A stretch of DNA of 64,000 nucleotides from an uncultured Prevotellaceae bacterium. Its GTDB lineage: Bacteria > Bacteroidota > Bacteroidia > Bacteroidales > Muribaculaceae. The notes below the pieces were generated by a model. The model saw nothing but the letters and a program-made list of their open reading frames with translations. It searched no databases and was not told the origin of the DNA. The stretch is taken from the NCBI GenBank assembly GCA_900316835.1, contig ONEL01000015.1, positions 21,287-85,286 of the forward strand. Reading direction: 5' to 3'. The translations under genes and the position numbers were made by a program. Positions 34,095 through 43,034 of this stretch are shown here, piece by piece; within the stretch, counting starts at the first letter, position 1; every line of letters begins with the position of its first letter.

Positions 34095-36305
34095 TTATAG
34101 TCCCAAGATAATATTATAGACAGCAGTCACGTCGCTACCGGTGACCTCGCCGTCGCCATTCTGGTCGCCATTGACAATAGCGCTGCTATCGTTGTAGAGG
34201 ATAAAGTTGTAAAGCGCCGTCACGTCGCTACCGGTGCACTCATCATCATAGTTCACATCGCCAGGAGCAAATGGAACCTCGACGATATTGACAAAATCAC
34301 TCCACGGCCACTTCGCCTGATAGACATCCTTTGTGCCTTGAGGCACATATAATGTACAATTGTTTTTGTCGACTCTTATAAACACATTAGAATACATTGA
34401 AACTTTATCTGGACTTAGGATTTTACTTTTGATTGAGGTCAAGCCAGAGCAATAACGAAAGGCTTCGTTGCCAATCGTCGTCACAGAGTTGGGGATGGTC
34501 ACCGAGGTCAAGCCAGTGCAATAGTCGAAGGCATAGTCTTTTATCGTCGTCACCGAGTTGGGGATAGTTAACTGAGTCAAGCCACTGCAACCAGCGAAAG
34601 CATAGTTGCCAATTGTCGTCACCGAGTTGGGGATGGTCACATCGGTTAAGCCAGAACAACCCGAGAAGGCTCTTTCGCCAATCGACGTCACCGAGTTTGG
34701 GATGATCACCGAGGTCAAGCCTCCACAACCCCAGAAGGCACCGGGGCCAATCGTCGTCACCGAGTTGGGAATAATAGTGCTCTGGCATCCCGTAATAAGA
34801 GTATTGCTCTCGGTCTCTATTATTGCATTGCAACTGTTGCGGGAATCATATTTAGGGTTTCCATTTTCTACTACTATTGAGGTCAAGGCAGAACACCATC
34901 TGAAGGCATCGTTGCCAATAGACGTCACTGAGTTGGGGATAGTTAACTGAGTCAAGCCACTGCAACCAAAGAAGGCACTACTGCCAATCGTCGTCACCGA
35001 GTTGCCAATTGTCACCGAGGTCAAGCCAGTGCAACCATAGAAGGCTCGGTCGCCGATTGTCGTCACCGAGTTGGGGATAATAGTGCTCTTACATCCCACG
35101 ATAAGAGTATTGCTCTCAGTCTCTATTATTGCATTGCAGTTGTTGCGTGAGTCATATTTAAGGCTCCCATTTTCTACTACTATTGATGTCAAGCCAGTGC
35201 AATACTCGAAGGCCCGGTCGCCAATCGTGGTTACCGAGTTGGGGATGGTCACCGAGGTCAAGCCAGTACAACCGGCGAAGGCTTCGTAGCCAATCGTTGT
35301 CACCGATTGACCAAGGGTAACCGATGTCAAGCCAGAGCAACCACCAAAGGCACTTTCGCCAATCGACGTCACAGAGTTGGGGATGGTCACCAATGTCAAG
35401 CCAGAACAATACCGGAAGGCGCCGTCGCCAATCGTCGTCACCGAGTTGGGGATGGTCAGCGATGTCAAGCCAGTGCACTCATCGAAGGCATAGTCGCCAA
35501 TCGTCGTCACCGAGTTACCAATTGTCACCGAGGTCAAGGCAAAACACCATCCGAAGGCACTGCGACCAATCTCAGTAACCGAGTTAGGTATGGTCACCGA
35601 GGTCAGGTTGCTCATTCCATAGCACAAATAATTTGGTATTTTCTCAACTTCTTCTCCAAAGGTGAAAGTCTTGATGTTTGCTCTAATATCATAGAACGGA
35701 TTGGTATAACTGTCATAATAATTAGCACAGGATTTTGCGTTCCATGTTACTGAGGTCAAGCCAGTGCAACCATTGAAGGCACCGTCGCCAATCTTTGTCA
35801 CAGAGTTGGGGATGGTCACCTCGGTCAAACCAGTGCATTCATAGAAGGCTCCGCCGCCAATCGTCGTCACAGAGTTGGGGATGGTCACCGAAGTCAAGCC
35901 AGTGCAACCAGAGAAAGCAGACATGTAAATCGTCGTCACCGAGTTGGGAATGGTCACCTCGGTCAAGCCAGAGCATTCATAGAAGGCCCATTTGCCAATC
36001 GTCGTCACCGAGTTGGGGATAGTCACCTCAGTCAAGCCTGTGCAACCATAGAAGGCACCGCCGCCAATCGTTGTCACCGAGTAAGTAGTGCCATTGTACG
36101 TCACACTTTCAGGGATTACCAAAGCTCCACTGAGATTGGAATATCTGGGGTATGAAGTTGTTTCAAACGTCACCGTAACGCTCGTGCCGTCGCCGTTTTT
36201 GTTGTAGCACAGTCCATCGACCATGAAGTCATAGGCACTCGCCACTTGCGACAGCATTGCCAATAGCAATGCGAGCAATAATGATTTGAGTATATTTTGT
36301 TTCAT
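34095..36305 (-). CDS. BspA-type leucine-rich-repeat surface protein with dockerin-like tail
   Basis: 736 residues. Signal peptide LKSLLLALLLAMLSQVASA, then a short beta domain, then about twenty LRR_5 (BspA) repeats of about 23 residues with consensus GLTSVTIPNSVTTIGDRAF. Two longer inserts both contain SIVVENG-x-x-KYDSRN-x-CNAIIETESNTL. The C terminus (about 681-736) carries two dockerin-like repeats, one imperfect (GDVNYDDECTGSDVTALYN) and one with a full calcium pattern (GDQNGDGEVTGSDVTAVYN), almost the same as in the amidase at 26545. BspA proteins are surface adhesins. The near-identical DNA repeats make recombination and assembly errors likely. Confidence 0.9.
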   Translation of the reverse strand: MKQNILKSLLLALLLAMLSQVASAYDFMVDGLCYNKNGDGTSVTVTFETTSYPRYSNLSGALVIPESVTYNGTTYSVTTIGGGAFYGCTGLTEVTIPNSVTTIGKWAFYECSGLTEVTIPNSVTTIYMSAFSGCTGLTSVTIPNSVTTIGGGAFYECTGLTEVTIPNSVTKIGDGAFNGCTGLTSVTWNAKSCANYYDSYTNPFYDIRANIKTFTFGEEVEKIPNYLCYGMSNLTSVTIPNSVTEIGRSAFGWCFALTSVTIGNSVTTIGDYAFDECTGLTSLTIPNSVTTIGDGAFRYCSGLTLVTIPNSVTSIGESAFGGCSGLTSVTLGQSVTTIGYEAFAGCTGLTSVTIPNSVTTIGDRAFEYCTGLTSIVVENGSLKYDSRNNCNAIIETESNTLIVGCKSTIIPNSVTTIGDRAFYGCTGLTSVTIGNSVTTIGSSAFFGCSGLTQLTIPNSVTSIGNDAFRWCSALTSIVVENGNPKYDSRNSCNAIIETESNTLITGCQSTIIPNSVTTIGPGAFWGCGGLTSVIIPNSVTSIGERAFSGCSGLTDVTIPNSVTTIGNYAFAGCSGLTQLTIPNSVTTIKDYAFDYCTGLTSVTIPNSVTTIGNEAFRYCSGLTSIKSKILSPDKVSMYSNVFIRVDKNNCTLYVPQGTKDVYQAKWPWSDFVNIVEVPFAPGDVNYDDECTGSDVTALYNFILYNDSSAIVNGDQNGDGEVTGSDVTAVYNIILGL

Positions 36306-36511
36306 AATTAATTGAATTTATTGTTAATATTTTTGTTTTTTGCTTTTAGTAATTCTACAATGATACTTCTTAATTGCTTGTTGACCACCATATTTTTGTT
36401 TTTTATCAATAATTGGGGCTCAATGCGTTAGTGTGGCACATTGGGTGCGTGTGCTGTATTTTGTGTTGCAACTGCATTACTATGGTCATGATAATGGTTT
36501 TATCCCGAATG

Positions 36512-36543
36512 CAAATTTAGCGCAAAATCATGGTTTGCGCAAG
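36512..36543 (-). promoter_or_regulatory. Probable BspA-gene promoter with a long leader
   Basis: On the minus strand: CTTG (36543-36540), a 20-base spacer, TAAATTTG (36519-36512). The leader to the ATG at 36305 would be about 200 bases. Confidence 0.5.
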
Positions 36544-36903
36544 CATTGATAATCAAAAAAATAAGTCCATTTTGGTCCATTTGAGTATTTTCTTGAAGAC
36601 AATTACTAATAATGAGTTTTCAGTCGTCAGTTTTCAGTTTATTTTTTTAAAAGACAATTACGGACTATGTCATTTTTTCTTTATTAATTAAGGACAATTG
36701 CTAGGATTTATTTTCAGACAATTGCAAACAATTACTAACAATTTAATTTTAGCGCGAAGCGCCTTTTAATTTTAGCGAAGCTTTCATTTTCGCCCGCAGG
36801 GCGGCACTTCAAGCCCCCGCGCCAACTAGAATTAGTGTCAATTAGTGTCAATTCGTGGTTCTCCCTTTGCGCCATGCTGCGCATGCCCCCCCATTTCAGT
36901 AGT

Positions 36904-36993
36904 AATGGGCGCTTCGCTTAAAATTCTATAAAAAATTAATTTTAAAATTTTCATCTTTCTACAATAGCTATTTTTAAGTGCGAAGCACGCCCC
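36904..36993. repeat. Dispersed palindrome-associated module, copy 3
   Basis: ATGGGCGCTTCGCTTAAAAT, the AT-rich tail ending TTTCATCTTTCTACAATAGC, and then TTTTTAAGTGCGAAGCACGC. Closest match is 31933-32034. Confidence 0.7.
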
Positions 36994-37540
36994 CTTCGTC
37001 GGTTGCGCCATGCTGCGCATGGAAATTAAAGAGCTACGCTCTAAAATTTAAAAGGCGCTTCGCGCTAAAATTCCCCTATAATGTAAAATTTCTTTTAGCG
37101 CTATAGCGCTTAAATTTTAAAATAAATTTTAGCGAAGCTTTAATTTTAAGTGCGAAGCACGCCCCCCCCCTTTCTGTAGCAATGTTTTTTTCAAACAATT
37201 ACAAACAATTTTAATTTATCCCTTAGCTAGTGGGGCGTTATGTGCCATGTTGCGCATGGAAATTAAAGACTACGCTCTAAAATTAAAAAGGCGCTCCCGC
37301 TAAAATTCCATTATGTATCAGAAAAATCAGTAGTTTTTTAAAAACAAGCTAATTAAAATTTATATAGTTTATTTTTATAAAAATATGTTTACAATATATA
37401 AAAGTAATTCTTTTAAGAAAAATGAACACTTTTTTTGTTTTTTAATCGAAATATTATATCTATATTTGTAATCTAAAAGAAAGTGTGTTTGAGTACTATA
37501 ACACATTGCACCTGCTATTTTGAACAAAAATTATAACGTC

Positions 37541-40500
37541 ATGATAAATAGTAAAAAGAAACTAATTGTCGCTGCTGTGGCCCTGCTTGCCTGCCCGCTT
37601 GGTTTGCACGCACAATCACCTGTCATTACCGAAGGCGACAGTCTAAAAATTCAACAAATTATCTCATCTAATCTGCCCGAGAACATGGGCATAGGGAAAC
37701 TCAAGGCACGTTCTATCGCGCTCACAGCCGATTCTATCAAGGTTGATTTGAGCGAGAACTTTGGCGATGTTCCCTTCACACAAGAGAGCGTCAAGAAACT
37801 TGAAGACGACATCAAGGCTTCCCTAGGAGAGCAATATTCGCGGCACACGGTGAGCCTCACGATCGCCGGCAACGACATTGAGAATTATTTTTCCAGCTTT
37901 GACAGTTCCTACACCCGCAAGCACAAAAGCTTTGTCACTCCCCTCGACGATAATCGCAACTACAGCAAGGGACTGAGTGGAAACATTGTGGCAGTGTGGC
38001 CCAGTCACGGATGGTATTTTGAGCCATATCTTAACCGCTGGGAGTGGCAGCGCGCTCGCATGTTCCACACCGTGGAGGACATGTACACCCACAGCTACAT
38101 GATACCTTTCATCATGCCCATGCTTGAGAATGCGGGAGCCTATGTGTGGGATGCCCGTGAACGTGATACTCACAACTTTGGCGCCGTGGTCGACAATGAT
38201 GGCGGTCATGCGCAACGAGGCTACCACGAGCACAATGGTAAAAAGAAATGGAAAAAAGGTGAAGGTAACGGCTTTGCCTATGAACGTAGCGAATATAAAA
38301 ACTTTGAGAACCCATTCGAGGAAGGCTCTTATCGCATGGTTGACGCCGAGAGCGACAACAGCAAGCTCTCGACAGCCACATGGGACGTGGAGATGCCACA
38401 GGCCGGCACCTATGCCATCTATGTGAGCTACAAGTCGCTCCCCAACAGTGCCCACGATGCCGTCTACACCATCAATTCCCTTGCAGGCAGCCAGCAGTTC
38501 AAGGTTGACCAGGCAATGGGAGGTGGCGTATGGGTCTATCTAGGCTCTTTCCAGCTCGAGAAAGGCTTGAACAAGAATGTGGTGAGCCTGAGCAACCACA
38601 GCAGCGACAAGAATGCCGTTATCACCGCCGACGCCATTAAGGTGGGTGGTGGCAAGGGTAACATCGTGCGCCGCGTGGCACTTCCCACACCCGAGAATCG
38701 CGCTATTGCCGAGAAGAACGGCGACACTAAGTATCTGGGCAAGGAAGGCATTGACTACCAGTGGGTGGGCAGTGGCGACCACCCATGGTTCCACCTGGGC
38801 TCACGCTACTTCCTGCAATGGTCGGGATTCCCCCACAAGGTTTACTCCACCAGCGACGGCATCAACGACTACGTTGACGACTACCGCAGCCGTGGCGAGT
38901 GGGTGAACTGGCTGGCTGGTGGCAGCGATGTGCTGCCTGGCAAGCCTGGCTTGAAAATTCCGGTCGACGTGTCGTTCTGCCTGCACACCGATGCGGGTAC
39001 CACCCCTAACGACGACATCATTGGCACCCTCCTCATCTACTGCACTACCAAGAACGGCAAGCAGTTCGGAAAATATGAAAACGGCACTCCACGAGAGCTC
39101 TCTCGCCAGTTTGCCAACATTGTCTCGACCGAGGTTGTGAACGACATCCGTGCCAAGTATGAGCCCAAATGGACACGTCGTGGCATGTGGGACAAGAGCT
39201 ACTACGAGGCTCGCGTTCCCGAGGTTCCCGCTCTGCTCATGGAGTTGCTTTCTCACCAAAACTTCGCCGACATGAAGTACGGTCTCGACCCACAGTTCCG
39301 CTTCGACGTGAGCCGTGCCATCTACAAGGGCATTATCAAGTTTATTGCTCAGCGTGACCATCGCGACTATGTTATCCAGCCACTTCCGGTGAGCGCTTTT
39401 GCCATCAACCAGCTCAGCGACAACCTCTTCATGCTCAACTGGGAACCCACTCCTGACCCCTTGTGTAGCAATGCCGACGCCAAGCGCTACATCGTGCTCG
39501 AGCAAGTGGGCAGCAATGGTGGTTTCAAGGAAATAGAAATCGTTGACCAGCCATTCTACTCAGTTCACATCGATGACAACGAGATTCACAGTTTCAAGAT
39601 TATAGCCCTCAACGATGGCGGTCGCAGCTTCCCCAGCGAGACCCTGAGCGTGGGGGTAGCAAAAAACAGCAAGGGAACAGTGATGGTTGTGAACGACTTC
39701 ACCCGCGTGAGCGCGCCCGACTGGTTTGAGGACAAGAAGCTCGCTGGTTTCTACGACAACAAGGATCATGGTGTGCCCTACATGGAGCAGATCAACTACC
39801 TAGGCTCACAGTTTGAGTTCCGCCGCCACCTGGAATGGCGTGACGACGACGCGCCTGGATTTGGAGCTTGTCGCAGCAACTATGAGACCCAAAACATTGC
39901 CGGTAACACTTTCAACTATCCCACTGTGCATGGAGCGGCACTGATGGAGGCTGGCTACTCGTTTGTGTCGAGCAGTGTAAAAGCTATCGAAAGTGGTACC
40001 ATGGAGCTCGAGCGCTACAAAGCCCTCGACATCATCATGGGCAAGCAGAAAGAGACAAAAACTGGTCGTGGAGCCAAGCCTTCCCGCTTCAAAGCATTGA
40101 CACCAAGCCTAATGAATGTTATTACTAGCTACACCCGCGGTGGCGGTAATGTGCTGATGACTGGAGCCTATGTGGCAAGCGACATTTGGGATAAAGATAC
40201 CCCATCGCAAAACGAGATAAACTTTGCCAAGAACGTGATGGGCTACACATGGGTTGACGGGCGCGCGACACTGCTGGGCGAGGCCTATAGCGTTCCCACC
40301 ACACTCAAAATGAGCGACGGCATGGGTAATCTCACATTCTACAACCAGCTCAATAGCGACTTCTATGCTGTTGAGTCGCCCGATGCCATCAAGGCTAGCG
40401 ACGACCGTGGCGCCACCATTTTGCGCTACAAGGAGAACAACATTCCCGCCGGCATCGCCTCAAGCCGCTACGGCTACAAGACAGTGGTCATTGGTTTCCC

Positions 40501-40576
40501 ATTTGAGACCATTAAGAACTCCGATGAGCGCAACGAGTTCATGCATCGAGTAATGAACTTCTTTGAAAACAAATAA
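37541..40576 (+). CDS. Exported amidase-like protein with golvesin-type domain
   Basis: 1,011 residues from the ATG at 37541 (the TTG at 37520 is less likely). Signal peptide KKKLIVAAVALLACPLGLHAQ. An Amidase_3-like fold appears to be split: VAVWPSHGWYFEP near residue 150 and, after a golvesin-type domain (about 265-372, AGTYAIYVSYKS to ITADAIKVGGG), CLHTDAGTTPNDD near 480 and ALLMELLSHQNFADM near 563. A fibronectin-like part (about 620-710) and an uncharacterised 300-residue C terminus follow. Proteins of this kind are often annotated as xanthan lyase. Here it heads the recycling block, so cutting peptidoglycan stems outside the cytoplasm is more likely. Confidence 0.7.
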   Translation: MINSKKKLIVAAVALLACPLGLHAQSPVITEGDSLKIQQIISSNLPENMGIGKLKARSIALTADSIKVDLSENFGDVPFTQESVKKLEDDIKASLGEQYSRHTVSLTIAGNDIENYFSSFDSSYTRKHKSFVTPLDDNRNYSKGLSGNIVAVWPSHGWYFEPYLNRWEWQRARMFHTVEDMYTHSYMIPFIMPMLENAGAYVWDARERDTHNFGAVVDNDGGHAQRGYHEHNGKKKWKKGEGNGFAYERSEYKNFENPFEEGSYRMVDAESDNSKLSTATWDVEMPQAGTYAIYVSYKSLPNSAHDAVYTINSLAGSQQFKVDQAMGGGVWVYLGSFQLEKGLNKNVVSLSNHSSDKNAVITADAIKVGGGKGNIVRRVALPTPENRAIAEKNGDTKYLGKEGIDYQWVGSGDHPWFHLGSRYFLQWSGFPHKVYSTSDGINDYVDDYRSRGEWVNWLAGGSDVLPGKPGLKIPVDVSFCLHTDAGTTPNDDIIGTLLIYCTTKNGKQFGKYENGTPRELSRQFANIVSTEVVNDIRAKYEPKWTRRGMWDKSYYEARVPEVPALLMELLSHQNFADMKYGLDPQFRFDVSRAIYKGIIKFIAQRDHRDYVIQPLPVSAFAINQLSDNLFMLNWEPTPDPLCSNADAKRYIVLEQVGSNGGFKEIEIVDQPFYSVHIDDNEIHSFKIIALNDGGRSFPSETLSVGVAKNSKGTVMVVNDFTRVSAPDWFEDKKLAGFYDNKDHGVPYMEQINYLGSQFEFRRHLEWRDDDAPGFGACRSNYETQNIAGNTFNYPTVHGAALMEAGYSFVSSSVKAIESGTMELERYKALDIIMGKQKETKTGRGAKPSRFKALTPSLMNVITSYTRGGGNVLMTGAYVASDIWDKDTPSQNEINFAKNVMGYTWVDGRATLLGEAYSVPTTLKMSDGMGNLTFYNQLNSDFYAVESPDAIKASDDRGATILRYKENNIPAGIASSRYGYKTVVIGFPFETIKNSDERNEFMHRVMNFFENK

Positions 40577-40608
40577 TAGCACAATAACATTTAATCATTA
40601 ATATCATC

Positions 40609-42117
40609 ATGACAAAAATTAATTGTTTTATTCCTTTTGCCAACGCTGAACAAGCACAGGCCACAGTTGATGGATTGAAATCCAACCCATTAGTGAACAA
40701 AATCTACTTGCTCGCAAGCGAGGAAGCCCAGGGAACAATTGAAGGATGCGAGATTCTCCAAATCAAGGGGCTCACATCATCATCTACCATGAAAGCTATC
40801 GCACAGCACAGCGATGCTTGTGTAACACTGCTTTATACTAAATATGTAACACTCAAGTTTGCGCCTTTTGCTATTGAGCGTTTTGTCAAGATTCTTGCCG
40901 ATAGCGGTAGCGGCATGGTCTATGCCGACCACTACAAAGTTACTGACCGTGGCGCCGACAAGGCTCCAGTGATTGATTATCAGATGGGTAGCTTGCGCGA
41001 TGACTTCGACTTCGGGTCAGTAATGGTATTCTGCTCCGAGTGTTTCAAGAAGGCCGCCGCTGCCATGAATGCCGACTATGAGCACGCAGGACTCTATGAC
41101 CTGCGCCTGAAATTATCACAACGTTGTCCCATCACTCACATTAATGAGTACCTGTATAGCGACGTGGAGCTTGACACACGCAAGAGTGGCGAGAAAATCT
41201 TCGACTATGTGGACCCACGCAACCGTGGTCGTCAAATCGAGATGGAGGCCGCTTGCACCGAGCATCTCAAGGAGATAGGTGGTTACCTGGCTCCCACTAA
41301 GGTGGTTGACGGCAAGGAAGTGCCCAACTTCAAGCACATTGAGTTTGGCGAGGACAACTTTGAGGTAGAGGCTACTGTCATGATTCCCGTTCGTAACCGC
41401 ATCCGCACCATCCGCGACGCCATTGATAGCGTTCTCCGCCAGAAGACTAATTTCAAGTTTAACCTCATGGTAGTTGACAACTTCTCGACCGACGGCACTC
41501 GCGAGGCCATTGCAGCCTACGATGACCCCCGCCTCATCCACATCATAGCCGACTACTACGACATGGGAATTGGCGGCTACTGGAACCTGGCGGCACACCA
41601 CGAGAAGGCAGGAAAATTTGTTGTTCAACTCGATAGCGACGACATGTATAAAGACGAGAACACCCTGCAGACCATGGTTAATGCCTTCTACGAGCAAAAT
41701 GTGGCGATGGTGGTGGGCACCTACCTGATGACCGACATCAACTGCAACCCAATTCCTCCCGGCATCATCGACCACAAAGAATGGACTCCCGAGAATGGAC
41801 GCAACAATGCCCTGCGCATCAACGGGCTGGGTGCTCCACGAGCGTTCTACACCCCTGTGCTGCGCGAGGTAATGCTACCTAACACCAGCTACGGCGAGGA
41901 CTACGCACTAGGCTTAAACATCTCTCGCACCTACCAGATAGGGCGCGTGTATGAGCCAGTGTACATGTGTCGCCGCTGGGATGATAACAGCGACGCCAAC
42001 GTTGATGTGGTTAAGATGAACAACAACAATCTCTACAAGGACCGCATTCGCACTTGGGAGTTGCAGGCTCGCATCGCCTTGAACAAGAAAAATTGTTGCT
42101 GTTGCTGTGACAAGTAA
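40609..42117 (+). CDS. Tandem glycosyltransferase-like protein with polycysteine end
   Basis: 502 residues, no signal peptide or membrane helix. The second half is a GT-A glycosyltransferase family 2 domain: ATVMIPVRNRIRTIRDAIDS near 262, LMVVDNFSTDGTREAI near 287 and VVQLDSDDMYKDENTL near 338, the D-x-D-type metal site. The first half (about 1-220) looks like a degenerate GT-A domain with MVYADHYKVTD near 104. The protein ends NCCCCCDK, five cysteines in a row. The gene lies 32 bases after the amidase gene and 12 before DUF4922. Its role in peptidoglycan salvage is unknown. Confidence 0.7.
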   Translation: MTKINCFIPFANAEQAQATVDGLKSNPLVNKIYLLASEEAQGTIEGCEILQIKGLTSSSTMKAIAQHSDACVTLLYTKYVTLKFAPFAIERFVKILADSGSGMVYADHYKVTDRGADKAPVIDYQMGSLRDDFDFGSVMVFCSECFKKAAAAMNADYEHAGLYDLRLKLSQRCPITHINEYLYSDVELDTRKSGEKIFDYVDPRNRGRQIEMEAACTEHLKEIGGYLAPTKVVDGKEVPNFKHIEFGEDNFEVEATVMIPVRNRIRTIRDAIDSVLRQKTNFKFNLMVVDNFSTDGTREAIAAYDDPRLIHIIADYYDMGIGGYWNLAAHHEKAGKFVVQLDSDDMYKDENTLQTMVNAFYEQNVAMVVGTYLMTDINCNPIPPGIIDHKEWTPENGRNNALRINGLGAPRAFYTPVLREVMLPNTSYGEDYALGLNISRTYQIGRVYEPVYMCRRWDDNSDANVDVVKMNNNNLYKDRIRTWELQARIALNKKNCCCCCDK

Positions 42118-42129
42118 CAAGGTACTGAA

Positions 42130-43029
42130 ATGAATCTTATTGCTGACATAGAATCACTCTACGCCCGCGCTTTCGACTGCTGGGAACTAGTGCGAGAAAA
42201 CTACACGGCATTATCGCACATGCGTCTCAAGAGATTGGTCCACAATGGGCGAGAGCACATCGTGCAGTTCAACCCTTGCCGCTACCACTCGGCAGTGGCA
42301 GGGGCCGACACTGCTTCGAGGCGTGAGCAAGAGTGCTTCCTGTGCACAGAACATCAGCCGGCGGAGCAGGAGTCAATACTCTGGAAAAAACGCTATAAGA
42401 TTCAAATCAACCCCTACCCCATCTTCAATCGTCATCTCACGTTAAGCTTAATTGAGCATCGCCCGCAGTGCATAGTGCCCTACATCGACGACATGATGGG
42501 AATGGCTGCCACACTCCCTGGCTATGTGGTTTTCTATAACGGTCCACACAGCGGAGCCTCGGCACCATTTCACCAGCATTTTCAGGCAGTGCGTTTTGAT
42601 GAGTTACCCCTGTGCAAGGAAACCATTCATGACGACTGCGACTTGAGCGTTTATTATCCTTTCTTCTACATTATCAGGAAAAGAAAAGACGAAGCTAAGC
42701 GCTTGTTCCAAATCATTGAAGCAGGCATGAGAGAAGCGCTGGAGACTGCCGGTGAGCCTCTACAAAATGTGTTATGCTGGAAAACCGAGCGTGAATGGCA
42801 CATCATCATCATTCCACGCGCAAAGCATCGACCGGCGTGCTATGGCAATAACCGGGAACAGTACTTGATAAGTCCGGCATCGCTAGAAATGTGTGGTGTG
42901 TGGCCCTTGGTGCGTGAAAGTGATTTTGAAAGAATCACAGCCTCCCGCCTTCAATCAATTAATGAAGAGGTTGCAATCAACGAGAATGACAAAGAATATA
43001 TAATGGATTATTTTCTAACACACGTATAA
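42130..43029 (+). CDS. DUF4922 HIT-like nucleotidyltransferase/phosphorylase
   Basis: 299 residues, cytoplasmic. FYNGPHSGASAPFHQHFQAV near residue 135 carries a histidine triad-like H-x-H-x-Q, as in GalT/Ap4A-phosphorylase-type members of the HIT superfamily. ECFLCTEHQPAEQES near 77 has a C-x-x-C pair. VLCWKTEREWHIIIIPRAKH near 215 is the second conserved block. These features fit DUF4922. A nucleotide-sugar reaction on a salvaged sugar is plausible; no substrate is known. The next gene begins 5 bases after the stop. Confidence 0.7.
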   Translation: MNLIADIESLYARAFDCWELVRENYTALSHMRLKRLVHNGREHIVQFNPCRYHSAVAGADTASRREQECFLCTEHQPAEQESILWKKRYKIQINPYPIFNRHLTLSLIEHRPQCIVPYIDDMMGMAATLPGYVVFYNGPHSGASAPFHQHFQAVRFDELPLCKETIHDDCDLSVYYPFFYIIRKRKDEAKRLFQIIEAGMREALETAGEPLQNVLCWKTEREWHIIIIPRAKHRPACYGNNREQYLISPASLEMCGVWPLVRESDFERITASRLQSINEEVAINENDKEYIMDYFLTHV

Positions 43030-43034
43030 AAGAA

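Larger units (their letters stand above)
36306..37540. other. Gene-free repeat-rich region
   Basis: 1,235 bases without a credible gene. From the left: the BspA leader and promoter; then AGACAATTAC units (36595-36740), a gcgc palindrome, AATTAGTGTCAATTCGTGG strings (36830-36855), the GGGCGCTTCGCTTAAAATT module (36904-36970), GTGCGAAGCACGCCCCC (36977-36993), AGAGCTACGCTCT and GGCGCTTCGCG palindromes (37030-37160) and again GTGCGAAGCACGC near 37150, with further copies to 37310. The last 170 bases are AT-rich and contain TTTG (37434-37437) and TATATTTG (37461-37468), a probable promoter for the next gene. Confidence 0.7.

Noticed and set aside
34095..36305. A tandem DNA repeat array or CRISPR in the BspA gene
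   Set aside because: The 69-base periodicity follows the leucine-rich repeats of one intact reading frame.
36838..37020. A 60-codon minus frame in the repeat region
   Set aside because: It consists of dispersed-repeat sequence and has no promoter or recognisable protein features.
38801..39505. A 234-codon minus frame inside the exported amidase gene
   Set aside because: A shadow of codon bias: no start context and no domain, while the plus frame carries a signal peptide and amidase motifs.
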